Source: Planctomycetota bacterium
GTDB taxonomy: Bacteria > Planctomycetota > UBA1135 > GCA-002686595
DNA length: 64,000 bases
Direction of reading: 5' to 3'
Assembly (NCBI GenBank): GCA_023150475.1
Contig: JAKLKU010000017.1
Span: 1-64,000 of the forward strand
In this document: positions 25,953-37,713 of the stretch, in pieces
How positions within the stretch are numbered: position 1 is the stretch's first letter
How the letters are laid out: each line of letters begins with the position of its first letter
Notes under the pieces: generated by a model
Told to the model about the DNA's origin: nothing
Database searches by the model: none
The model's input: the letters and a program-made list of their open reading frames with translations, nothing else
Translations under genes and position numbers: made by a program

Positions 25953-27407
25953 ATGCAGACTCAGGTCCCGTTTCGCACCGCGCTTCGCGTCTGGGCGAAG
26001 ATCGGCTGTCTGTCGTTCGGCGGGCCGGCGGGACAGATCGCGCTGATGCACGAGGAGCTCGTCGAGCGGCGCCGCTGGATCGGCGAGGCGCGCTTCCTGC
26101 ACGCGCTCAACTACTGCATGTTGCTGCCCGGGCCCGAAGCGCAACAGCTCGCGACGTACATCGGTTGGCTCCTGCACGGCACGAAAGGTGGGCTCGTCGC
26201 CGGCACGCTGTTCGTCTTGCCGGGCGCGTTGCTCGTGTTCGGACTCTCGTGGCTCTACGCGAGCTTCTCGGGCCTCGCGTGGGTCGCGGCGCTCTTCTTC
26301 GGTTTGAAGGCGGCGGTGATCGCGATCGTCGCCGAAGCGTTGTTGCGGGTCGCGAAACGTGCCTTGAAGTCACGCGCTCAAGTCGCGCTCGCTTGCGCAG
26401 CCTTCCTCGCGCTCTTCGTCTTCGCCGTCCCGTTTCCGTGGGTCGTGCTCACTGCGGGGACGCTCGGTCTCGTCGCGGGACGCCACGCGCCGCACGCCTT
26501 TCCCGTCAGCGGAGCGCACGCGCCCAAGTCGGCCGCTCGTCCAGCACCTGCCGCGCGCGGGGCGCATGCTTCGTCGAAGCCGGCGGACGTCCGGACCGAC
26601 GGCCCGTCGGTGCAGGCCGATTCGTCGCTCGCGGACGAGCCGGTCGTCGACGCGGCCTTCGCCGCGGGCGAGCTCGAGCACGCGCGACCGAACGCGGCGC
26701 GGGCGCTGCGAGTGCTCGTCACGTGGCTCCTCGCGTGGGCCGCGCCGTTCGTGCTGATCCTCGTCGTCACGGGGCGCGAGAGCGTCTTCTTCGACGTCGC
26801 GTCGTTCTTCAGCCGCGCAGCGGTCGTCACGTTCGGCGGCGCGTACGCCGTGCTCGCGTACGTCGCACAAGCCGCCGTGCAGTCGTTCGGTTGGCTCTCG
26901 ACCGAGCAGATGATCGACGGCCTCGGACTCGCGGAGACCACGCCAGGACCGTTGATCCTCGTCACGCAGTTCGTCGGCTTCATGGCGGGTTGGAACCACT
27001 CCGGCGAGTTCTCGCCGTTCGTCGCAGGCGCGTGCGGCGCAGCGTTGACGACGTGGGTGACTTTCGTGCCGTGTTTCCTGTGGATCTTCCTCGGCGCGCC
27101 GTTCGTCGAGGCGTTGCGCGGCAACCGCGTGCTCGCGAGCGCGCTCGCGGCGATCACGTCCGCCGTCGTCGGCGTGATCGCGAATCTGTCGGCCGTTTTC
27201 GCCCTGCACGTCGTCTTCGCCGAGGTCGGGCGCTTCGAGTGGGGCCCGGTCGCGATCGCGCGACCGGAGTTCGCGAGTCTCGACGCCGCTGCGTTGGCGC
27301 TTTCGCTCGTCTGTTGCGTCGCGAGCTTGCGATTCCGCACGCCGCTCGCGGTGACCCTCGCGCTCGGCGCGGTCGGCGGAGCGGTCTCGTACTTGCTTCG
27401 CGGCTAG
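25953..27407 (+). CDS. chrA: chromate transporter, two-domain ChrA type
   Basis: 484 aa from ATG 25953 (a GTG at 25941 is possible). Two homologous Chr domains are visible. The first (about 8-180) has AKIGCLSFGGPAGQIALMH and LPGPEAQQLATYIGW. The second (about 265-480) has SRAAVVTFGGAYAVLAY and ETTPGPLILVTQFVGFMAGW. A hydrophilic 60-residue linker separates them. About ten to twelve membrane segments are expected. The family exports chromate, possibly by anion exchange; physiological substrate may differ. It is divergent from the FG-GAP gene with only 85 bases between, so the two may share a control region. Confidence 0.9.
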   Translation: MQTQVPFRTALRVWAKIGCLSFGGPAGQIALMHEELVERRRWIGEARFLHALNYCMLLPGPEAQQLATYIGWLLHGTKGGLVAGTLFVLPGALLVFGLSWLYASFSGLAWVAALFFGLKAAVIAIVAEALLRVAKRALKSRAQVALACAAFLALFVFAVPFPWVVLTAGTLGLVAGRHAPHAFPVSGAHAPKSAARPAPAARGAHASSKPADVRTDGPSVQADSSLADEPVVDAAFAAGELEHARPNAARALRVLVTWLLAWAAPFVLILVVTGRESVFFDVASFFSRAAVVTFGGAYAVLAYVAQAAVQSFGWLSTEQMIDGLGLAETTPGPLILVTQFVGFMAGWNHSGEFSPFVAGACGAALTTWVTFVPCFLWIFLGAPFVEALRGNRVLASALAAITSAVVGVIANLSAVFALHVVFAEVGRFEWGPVAIARPEFASLDAAALALSLVCCVASLRFRTPLAVTLALGAVGGAVSYLLRG

Positions 27408-27443
27408 GCGCCGCGCGCCTACAATCGGCGCCCACGCTCCCGC

Positions 27444-29192
27444 ATGGCCCGCCGTTCCAATCCGCTGGCGCTCGTCGTCGTCGTCCTCGTGCTCCTCATC
27501 GTCGGCGGCGTCGCGTTCTTCGTGTGGCGCGAGCCCACGAACGACTCGATCGGCGTCGCCTTGCCCGATCCGTCGACATCGACGAACTCGGTCACCGACC
27601 GCGACACCGGCACGAAGCCGCGCGTCGAGCTCGTCGGCGAGGCGCCGGGCGTCGAACCGGTCGCGGACGACGTCTCGACGACGGTCGCCTGGCCGGTCAA
27701 GCTCGCGCTCGAGCTCGTCGTCGACGGCAGTCTGCCGGTCGTCGACGGCGTGCCGCCGCTCGGCAGCGGACGCACCGCGCGCCTCTCCGGCATGCTCGTC
27801 AAGGAAGGCGGCTCTCCGGTCATCGGCAAAGTGACGTTCACCCACGGCATGAACGCCGGCCGCGTCCTCTACTGCAATGCCGAAGGTTCGTACGGCGCGT
27901 CCGATCTGTATCCCGGGCTCTCGATCGTCGAAGTCGAAGGGCCTGGCATCGGCGGCTCGACGCGCGAAGTGCTGCTGCGCGCCAACAAGGACTCGCTCCT
28001 GAACGTCAGTTACGACGCTCCGGCCTCGATGCGCGGACGCGTGTTCGACGCGGCGGAGCAGAAACCTCTCGATGGTGTCGTCGTCGAGCTCGACGGCCAA
28101 CGCACGGAGACCGACATCGAAGGCGAGTTCCATTTCCCGGCGATGACTGCGGGCGACAAGTTGTTGCTCGTCTTGAAGAAGGAGGGCTACGCGAGTTATC
28201 GCGAGATCCTCGGCGTCACGCGCGGCACGAGCGTCCCGCGCGATCGATACCTGTTCCAGATGCGCCGATCGGGCGGGTTGCGAGTGACGTTCTCGAACGC
28301 GCCGAGCAAGGCGCCCGCGCAAGTGCTCTTCATGAAGAGCGTCGCGTTCGGTGCCTACGGCGAACTCGCCGGCGCGCGGACGTATCCCTGGCACCGCATC
28401 AATCCCACCCAGCTCACGCCCGGCCAGAGCCTCGAAGTGCGCGACCTGCCGGACGGCGACGTCGACGTGCGTGCGTACTTGCAGGGTTGTGTCGCGGTGC
28501 CGCCGGTGACGCGCGTCACCGTGCGCGAGGGCGTGGTCCAAGACGTCGTCCTGAAGTTCGAGGCGGCGCCGTTGGTCAAGGGCCGCGTGCTCGATCGAGA
28601 CGGCCACGCCGTCGAAGGTGCCGACGTGCGCTTGGAGGCTCCCGATCGCACGTTCGCGCTGCTGAACCACGTCGGTCAAGCCTCCGGGTTCCTCGAAGCG
28701 GAGATCTGGCCCAACTTCCCGATGTCCGTGCAACGCACGGTCACCGGTTTCGACGGCCGGTTCGAGTTGACGGCATGGCACGACTGCGCGCCGACGCGTT
28801 ACCTCGTCGCCGAGAGCAAGGACGGCAAGCTGCGCGCGGTCCAAGTGGTGCGCGCGAACCAGAACGAAGTCGAACTCGTGCTCGAGCCCGACACCGGCGC
28901 GCTCGCGAAGCTCTCGATCGAGTTCCCGAATCGCCACCAAGGGCTGCCGATCGAATGTTCGATCAACGGCGTGCCCTTCACGGAACAGGTGCTGCCGGCG
29001 GCGAAGCCGCTGGTCGTCGAGAACCTCGACGAAGGCGTGTGGCGCATCCTCGCGACGTGGAACGGCGAGCCGCTGTTCGGTGCACCGCCGCAAGTGATGG
29101 TGCGCGGGGACGCGACGTTCCGCATTCCGCTGCCGGTGGGTGCGATCGACGGACAGGACGAGGACACGCTGCGCCGCGCGGGCAAGCTCTGA
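27444..29192 (+). CDS. membrane-anchored carboxypeptidase-regulatory-like protein
   Basis: 582 aa from ATG 27444. One N-terminal membrane segment (LVVVVLVLLIVGGVAFFVW, about 10-28) is followed by an acidic linker and a series of beta-sandwich domains of the carboxypeptidase-regulatory or transthyretin-like type. These include RLSGMLVKEGGSPVIGKVTF, MRGRVFDAAEQKPLDGVVVELDG with GEFHFPAMTAG, and VKGRVLDRDGHAVEGADVRLEAP with GFDGRFELTAW. Such proteins are abundant in Planctomycetota and are probably exposed structural or adhesion proteins. Function not assignable. It follows chrA by 36 bases. Confidence 0.75.
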   Translation: MARRSNPLALVVVVLVLLIVGGVAFFVWREPTNDSIGVALPDPSTSTNSVTDRDTGTKPRVELVGEAPGVEPVADDVSTTVAWPVKLALELVVDGSLPVVDGVPPLGSGRTARLSGMLVKEGGSPVIGKVTFTHGMNAGRVLYCNAEGSYGASDLYPGLSIVEVEGPGIGGSTREVLLRANKDSLLNVSYDAPASMRGRVFDAAEQKPLDGVVVELDGQRTETDIEGEFHFPAMTAGDKLLLVLKKEGYASYREILGVTRGTSVPRDRYLFQMRRSGGLRVTFSNAPSKAPAQVLFMKSVAFGAYGELAGARTYPWHRINPTQLTPGQSLEVRDLPDGDVDVRAYLQGCVAVPPVTRVTVREGVVQDVVLKFEAAPLVKGRVLDRDGHAVEGADVRLEAPDRTFALLNHVGQASGFLEAEIWPNFPMSVQRTVTGFDGRFELTAWHDCAPTRYLVAESKDGKLRAVQVVRANQNEVELVLEPDTGALAKLSIEFPNRHQGLPIECSINGVPFTEQVLPAAKPLVVENLDEGVWRILATWNGEPLFGAPPQVMVRGDATFRIPLPVGAIDGQDEDTLRRAGKL

Positions 29193-29202
29193 GCTCGTGC
29201 GT

Positions 29203-29221
29203 GCGGCCGCGCTTCGGCCGC
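29203..29221 (+). terminator. GC hairpin between the regulatory-like gene and hutH
   Basis: GCGGCCG (29203-29209) and CGGCCGC (29215-29221) form a 7-bp stem with a 5-base loop, 11 bases after the upstream stop. No T-tract follows; a weak terminator or RNA structure. Confidence 0.35.
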
Positions 29222-29267
29222 GGGCGGGCGTCGCTATGATCCCGCGTCTTCGAAAAGAGGTCGCGGC

Positions 29268-30802
<1,535 letters not shown>

Positions 30803-30803
<1 letters not shown>

Positions 30804-31522
30804 TGGACGGGCTCGACCGCTTCTCACCGGCTCGGTTCTACGCGCGGCAGACGGCGTGGCTCGTCGGGCTCGCGGCGCTCGTGTTCGTGACGTTCGAGTT
30901 CACGGACCTCGACCTCGCGATCAGCGACCTCTTCTACGACGCGACGCGGCGCAAGTTCCCGCTGCGCTACTCGCCGTGGATCGAGTGGCCGTTCCACGAG
31001 TTCGCGAAGTACCCGGTGATCGCGATCGGCGCGGGCGCGCTGCTCGGCTTCGTCGCCTCGTTCCGTTTCGAGCGTCTGCGTGCTCGACGCTGGCACTTGC
31101 TCTTCGTCGCACTGTGCGTCGGCCTCGGACCGTTCTTGATCGGCGCGCTCAAACACTCGTCGTTCAAGCACTGCCCGTACGACCTCGAGCGCTACGGCGG
31201 TTACGCGACGTACACCAAGCTCCTCGATCCGCCGGTGCCGGGCGAAAAACCTGGCGGCTGCTTCCCCGGCGGCCACGCCTCCGGCGGCTTCGCGCTGATG
31301 AGCCTCTACTTCGTCTGGTTCCGCACGCAGCCCGTGCGCGCGCGCCGGATGTGGCTCGCGGCCTTCGTGTACGGCAACCTGCTCGGTTTCAGCCGCGTGC
31401 TGCAAGGCGCGCACTTCGTCTCGCACCATCTCTGGACGGCGATCCTGGTCTGGGCGCTGTGCCTCGCGCTGTACGAACTCGTGCTGCGTCGCGTCGACGA
31501 CCGCGCGTTCGCCGCGCGGTGA
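30803..31522 (+). CDS. PAP2-family membrane phosphatase
   Basis: 239 aa; ATG 30803 overlaps the hutH stop (TGATG), so translation is probably coupled. Five to six membrane segments are visible. The phosphatase motifs are LKHSSFKHCP (motif 1), GCFPGGHASGGF (motif 2) and SRVLQGAHFVSHH (motif 3). The last has His where the classical motif ends in Asp. Members of this subgroup dephosphorylate lipid A, undecaprenyl diphosphate or related lipids. The neighbour on the opposite strand is an LtaS-like envelope enzyme, so an envelope role fits better than histidine catabolism. Confidence 0.85.
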
Positions 31523-31525
31523 CGC

Positions 31526-33526
31526 TCAGCGCGGCGTCGCACCGCGCGGGCTCGACGCCTCGAGCGGGCGCGCGCCGAGCGGCGCCTCCAGACGGTAGCG
31601 ACGACCTTCGTAGAGTTCGTCGGCGAGCTGGAACACGCTTGCGGCGTCGAGCGCGAGCTCGCGCAGGTTCGCGTCCGCGCGCGCCGCGGGCACCGGGTCG
31701 AACAGGTCGCTCGTGCGGCCGTCGCGACGGTAGTAGTGCACCGTCTTCTGCAAGCCGAGCACCACCAACGCATCGTCGGTGACCATGCCGATATCGCGAT
31801 TGTGGTGGACGAACGCTCGGCCTCCATCGGCCGGGAGCCCGCGCACGTCGCGACCGAAGAACGGCGCAGGCGTCGCGAGACCGAGCAGCCCGAGCAACGT
31901 CGGCGCGAGATCGATCTGCGAGCACAGCCGCTCTTGGCGAGTCCCGCGCAGCGTCGGCTCGGGCGCGAGGAAGAGCGCGGGGATGCGGTAGCTGCCTGCC
32001 GGGATCTCCGCGGCTCCGTACACGCGAGCTCCGTGGTCGCCGACGATCAGCACGAGCGTGTCGGCGAGCAACGCTTCGTCGCGGCACGCATCGAGCCACC
32101 GACCGAGCGCCCAATCGGCGTACGCGACGGCGCGCTCGCGGCTCCGCTTGCCTTCCTTGTAGATCGGGTTGCCCGGCGGAATGTCGTAGGGCTTGTGGTT
32201 CGAGACGGTCAGCAGCGTCGCGAAGAGCCGTTCGTGTTTCGCGCGCGCGTCGCGTTGGCGTTCGAGCAACGCGTCGAAGATGTGCTCGTCGGCCGCGCCC
32301 CAGGCGGTCGTGAACACGTCGCTCGGGAAGTCCGACTGCTCGACGAACGACTCCCAGCCGTTCGCCTGCATGAACGGCTTCATCCCGTCGAAGATCCCAC
32401 GGCCGCCGTAGAAGAACTCCGTGCGCCAACCGAGCTCGCCGAGCACGCGCGCGAGCGTCGCGACGTCCTGGTTCTTCGTGCGCTTCAAGATCGCGTCGCC
32501 GGGCAACGGCACGAAGCCGGCGAGCACGCCTTCGAGTCCGCGCACCGTGCGATTGCCGTTCGCGACGAGACCGGAAAGCAGATACCCCTCGCGTGTCCAG
32601 CGATCGAACTCGGGCGTGTAGCTGCGCGGCGCGCCGAGAGCACCGACGAACTCCGCGCCGAAGCTCTCTTCGACGACGACGACGACGTTCCACGCGCGCG
32701 GCTCGGAGCTTCCGTGCGCGGCGGTCGCGACGCCGCGGCGCGGCACGAACTCGCCCTTCGGCAGCGCGAGTTCCGGCGCGGTCGGCGCGTCGAACCCGAG
32801 CAGCCGGGTCGCGCGTCGACGGCCTTCGTCGCGAGGCAGAGTCAGGTAGTACTGGTCGTACTCGAGCGCGCCCGTGAAGAAGGCTCGGACGAGCTGCAAC
32901 GTGCCGTTGGAGGTCAACTCGTTCTCCAGACGTTCGTTGGCGAGCGAGAGCGGCGCCTTGACGAGGACCAGCACGGCGAGCGTGCCGAGGACGAGCGCAC
33001 TCGCGACTGCGCCGGTGCGGCGCTTCAGGCCGAGCGGCGCGAACGAGATGCCTCGCGTCACGAAGAGCATCGCACCGGCGGCGAGCGAACCTGCGCCGAG
33101 CGCCAGCGCGACGAAGAGCGGCACGTCGTAGCTCTGCCACACGTTGCCGACGACTTCGCCGGGGAACAGCAAGTAGTCGAGCGCGATGTGGTTGAAGCGC
33201 GCCTTGAACTCCTCGAAGAAGAAGAACTCGATGAAGCCGTGGAAGACCAACGCGGAGTAGAACGCGGCGAACAACGCGCCGCGGAGCCAAGTCCTCGCGA
33301 GCCAGCCGAGCGGCAACACGAACACGCCGAGCAACACCGGCGTCGAGAGCGCGAGCGCGACCAACGCGTCGAGACCGGCGCCGAACCCGAACTCGCGCAG
33401 CAACGCTCCGTTCGTCGGTTCGTCGGAGAAGCGCACGTGCAGGACGAGCCGCAGGATCCCGGAGAACACGATCGGCGGGAGCACGATCCACGAAGCGAGG
33501 TGGAGGCGAGAGCGCAGGGCGGCCAT
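31526..33526 (-). CDS. LtaS-like membrane sulfatase-fold phosphoglycerol transferase
   Basis: 666 aa from ATG 33526. Five membrane segments occupy about 1-195. The extracytoplasmic sulfatase-fold domain starts near 278 with NVVVVVEESFG (metal ligand Glu287). It carries the nucleophile Thr327 in NRTVRG, then LTVSNHKPYD, LIVGDHGAR, and AFVHHNRDIG. Relatives move phosphoglycerol or phosphoethanolamine onto lipids, teichoic acids or osmoregulated glucans. In a Gram-negative setting an osmoregulated-glucan (OpgB/MdoB-like) role is more likely than lipoteichoic acid synthesis. It is convergent with the PAP2 gene, three bases apart. Confidence 0.87.
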   Translation of the reverse strand: MAALRSRLHLASWIVLPPIVFSGILRLVLHVRFSDEPTNGALLREFGFGAGLDALVALALSTPVLLGVFVLPLGWLARTWLRGALFAAFYSALVFHGFIEFFFFEEFKARFNHIALDYLLFPGEVVGNVWQSYDVPLFVALALGAGSLAAGAMLFVTRGISFAPLGLKRRTGAVASALVLGTLAVLVLVKAPLSLANERLENELTSNGTLQLVRAFFTGALEYDQYYLTLPRDEGRRRATRLLGFDAPTAPELALPKGEFVPRRGVATAAHGSSEPRAWNVVVVVEESFGAEFVGALGAPRSYTPEFDRWTREGYLLSGLVANGNRTVRGLEGVLAGFVPLPGDAILKRTKNQDVATLARVLGELGWRTEFFYGGRGIFDGMKPFMQANGWESFVEQSDFPSDVFTTAWGAADEHIFDALLERQRDARAKHERLFATLLTVSNHKPYDIPPGNPIYKEGKRSRERAVAYADWALGRWLDACRDEALLADTLVLIVGDHGARVYGAAEIPAGSYRIPALFLAPEPTLRGTRQERLCSQIDLAPTLLGLLGLATPAPFFGRDVRGLPADGGRAFVHHNRDIGMVTDDALVVLGLQKTVHYYRRDGRTSDLFDPVPAARADANLRELALDAASVFQLADELYEGRRYRLEAPLGARPLEASSPRGATPR

Positions 33527-33639
33527 CGACTGGGTTCCGCACCCTACGCGAGCGTCGTGCCGAAGTCAACGCAGCGGCGGAGCGATTCCAGCGCTAAGCT
33601 CGAGCCTCCGCCGTTGTCATTCTTACAAGCCTGGCTGCC

Positions 33640-35340
<1,701 letters not shown>

Positions 35341-35789
35341 CTGCGCGCGCACCTCTGGAGAGCGAAGCGCAGGTCGCGAGCGCACTCGTCGCGCGCGATC
35401 CACACGCCTCGACGACGGCATCACGCTCGGAGGAGGCGGCGCCTCGCCGCCGGCGGCGACCACTGGGGGCGACCACTGGGGGCGACCACTGGGGGCGACC
35501 ACTGGGGGCGACCACTGGGGGGGGCGGCCATTTGGGGGCGGCCACTTGGGGGCGACCATCTGGGGGCGATGAGGCGCGCGTACGGAGCGCGCTACGCGTT
35601 CCGTCGTAGCTCGACGGGACCGCGCGAGCGTCGAGCACGACGCGGTCGAGCGAAAGCCGGGCGGCCCGCGCACATGTGCCGTCGCGCGCGCCGGCGCCCA
35701 ACGCAACCCTCCCTTGCGCACGGTGCCGAGATAGCGCCAGATCGTGACGGCGTTCGGCGCGCGTTCGCACCGTCGGACGTGCGCGTCCG
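35341..35789. other. intergenic region after hutU, dominated by a G-rich tandem repeat
   Basis: 449 bases without a supported gene. The centre is the tandem repeat array at 35457-35566, described separately. The rest shows nothing distinct beyond the expected promoter of the GT39 gene at 35790. Confidence 0.55.
35457..35566. repeat. 13/14-bp G-rich tandem repeat, 8 units
   Basis: Five identical 13-bp units CGACCACTGGGGG (35457-35521), three extra G, then three 14-bp variants (CGGCCATTTGGGGG, CGGCCACTTGGGGG, CGACCATCTGGGGG) to 35566. Each unit ends in a run of five or more G on the plus strand, separated by 8-9 bases, so a G-quadruplex is possible. The identical core suggests recent slippage expansion. 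The frame-shifting unit length and stops nearby argue against coding. Confidence 0.95.
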
Positions 35790-37442
35790 ATGGAACCGCG
35801 GTTCGCCAAAGTCGCTCGCTTCGCGCCATGGCTCGTCGCCGCCGTCGTCGCCGCCGTCTGCCTCGTCGTGTCGGCGCAGACCACGTTGTGGGATCGCGAC
35901 GAGCCACGTTTCGCGCGCGCCGCCATCGAGATGGTCGAAAGCGGGCAGTACCTCTTCCCGACCTTCAACGGCAAGCTCCGCGCCGACAAGCCGATCCTCG
36001 TCTACTGGTTGATGTCGGTGCCGATCCGACTGTTCGGCCCGAGCGAGTGGGCGGTGCGGTTCTGGTCCGCGATCGGTCTCGGCGTCGCGTGCGCCGCGAC
36101 GTTCTCGCTCGCGCGCCGCTGGTTCGGCGCGCGAACCGGTTGGCTCGCCGCGGTCGTGCTCGCGACGACGCCGCTCGCGTTCGCCGAAGGCACGCTCGCG
36201 ACCACCGACGCGGCGTTGCTCGGCGTGCTCACGCTTGCGCTGCTCGTGTTCGCACGCGCCACGAACGGTCGGACTCGCGCGAGCCACGTCATCGGTTTCA
36301 CGCTCGCGCTCGCGGTCGCGCAGCTTTTGAAAGGCCCGGTCGGGCTCGCGATTCCGGTGTTGGGAGTCGGCACGGCGCTGTGGCTCGGCCGCGAGCTTCC
36401 CGAGCTGCGGCCGTGGCGTTCGCGCCTCTGGATCTCGGCGTTGGTCAGCGTCGCAGTGTTCGTCGCTTGGGCGCTGCCGGCGAACCGGGCGACCGCCGGT
36501 CGGTTCGCGAGCGAAGGGCTCGGTCACCACGTCGTCGACCGGATCCTGCGGCCGCTCGAGGGGCACGGCGGCTCCTACTTCGTGGGCCTCTTCGTCTACT
36601 TCCCGATCGTCTGGGTCGGACTGGCCGCGTGGTCGCTCTACGCGCCGGCCGCGCTCGCAGGGCTCATCTCGCGCGACACGTTCCCCAAGCGGGAGCGCGC
36701 CGTGCTGCTCGGCTGGAGCGGCGCGACGTTCGTGCTCGTGTCGTTGATCGCGACGAAGTTGCCTCACTACGTGTTGCCGATCTTCCCTGCGCTCGCACTC
36801 GCGCTCGCGCGCACGATCGACCTCGCGGAACGTGGCGCGCTCCCGCAGCGCACGCGTGCGTGGCTCGCACGAGGCGTGTGGTGTTTCCTGCCGCTCGGTG
36901 CCGCGAGCGTCGGCGCTCTGGTCTGGCTCGCGGCACGCGAGCCACTCTTGCGGTCCGGCGCGCTCGCACTCGCTGCGTGCGTCGTCGCGACGTCGTGGGC
37001 CGCGTACACGGCGTTCCGGCAAGCCAGACACGTGCGCGCCGCGAAGTGCCTCGCCTTCGGTTCGGTGGTGGCGGCCGGCGTGTCGGTCACGTCGATCCTG
37101 CGGCCGCTCGACCTCGAGAAGCCCGTGCCCGAAGTCGCCGCGCGCATCCGCGGCGAAACCGATGCGGACGTGCCGATCGCGACGTTCGCGTTCGACGAGC
37201 CGAGTCTGCTCTTCTACGCCGCGCGCGGCCCGATCAAGAAGCTCGCCGACGCCGAAGCGGCTCGCAGTTGGTGCGAGCGGCATCGCCCGGGCGTGCTGGT
37301 CGCCGCTGCGCAGGACCTGACGCCGCTCGCCGCGACGTTCGAGCGCCTGGGCGCCCGCGAGCTCGCGCGAAGGCCTGGTTGGAATCTCGCGACCGGCGAG
37401 CGGATCGAGCTCGTCGCCGTCGTCTGGCCCGCGGCGCCGTGA
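35790..37442 (+). CDS. GT39-family (ArnT/PMT-like) membrane glycosyltransferase
   Basis: 550 aa from ATG 35790. The first extracytoplasmic loop carries the hallmark WDRDEPRFARAA (Asp35, Asp37-Glu38) after one membrane segment, followed by GKLRADKPILVYWLM, a second family signature. About eleven to twelve membrane segments follow. The C-terminal 150 residues include a soluble part (VAARIRGETDADVPIATFAFDEPSLLFYAARGP by position about 445-477). Such enzymes transfer a sugar from a polyprenyl-phosphate donor to lipid A, protein or another envelope acceptor; acceptor unknown here. Confidence 0.88.
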   Translation: MEPRFAKVARFAPWLVAAVVAAVCLVVSAQTTLWDRDEPRFARAAIEMVESGQYLFPTFNGKLRADKPILVYWLMSVPIRLFGPSEWAVRFWSAIGLGVACAATFSLARRWFGARTGWLAAVVLATTPLAFAEGTLATTDAALLGVLTLALLVFARATNGRTRASHVIGFTLALAVAQLLKGPVGLAIPVLGVGTALWLGRELPELRPWRSRLWISALVSVAVFVAWALPANRATAGRFASEGLGHHVVDRILRPLEGHGGSYFVGLFVYFPIVWVGLAAWSLYAPAALAGLISRDTFPKRERAVLLGWSGATFVLVSLIATKLPHYVLPIFPALALALARTIDLAERGALPQRTRAWLARGVWCFLPLGAASVGALVWLAAREPLLRSGALALAACVVATSWAAYTAFRQARHVRAAKCLAFGSVVAAGVSVTSILRPLDLEKPVPEVAARIRGETDADVPIATFAFDEPSLLFYAARGPIKKLADAEAARSWCERHRPGVLVAAAQDLTPLAATFERLGARELARRPGWNLATGERIELVAVVWPAAP

Positions 37443-37713
37443 CGCCGAGAACCATGGGGGCACACTCGCGGAGCGCAGGGGCGCGACGCCACACCTGCGC
37501 CTCGTGCTTTCGCGCGACGCGATCTGCGTACTCGTTCCGGCCGAACGTACGCAGTTCGACGAGCAGTAAGGCGGCGCGCGTGCACCTACAGTGTTCCTCA
37601 ATCGCCGCGAGGTCGAAGCGCCTCGGTTGCGGATCCTGCGACGTCAGGGGGACGGGCGGATTGCGATTCCGGAAAGCTTCGACCCGCGGTGCTTTCTTGC
37701 CCGGACCGCTCCG

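Noticed and set aside
35457-35566. CRISPR-like array
   Set aside because: The units are contiguous 13-14 bp copies without unique spacers, and there are no cas genes.
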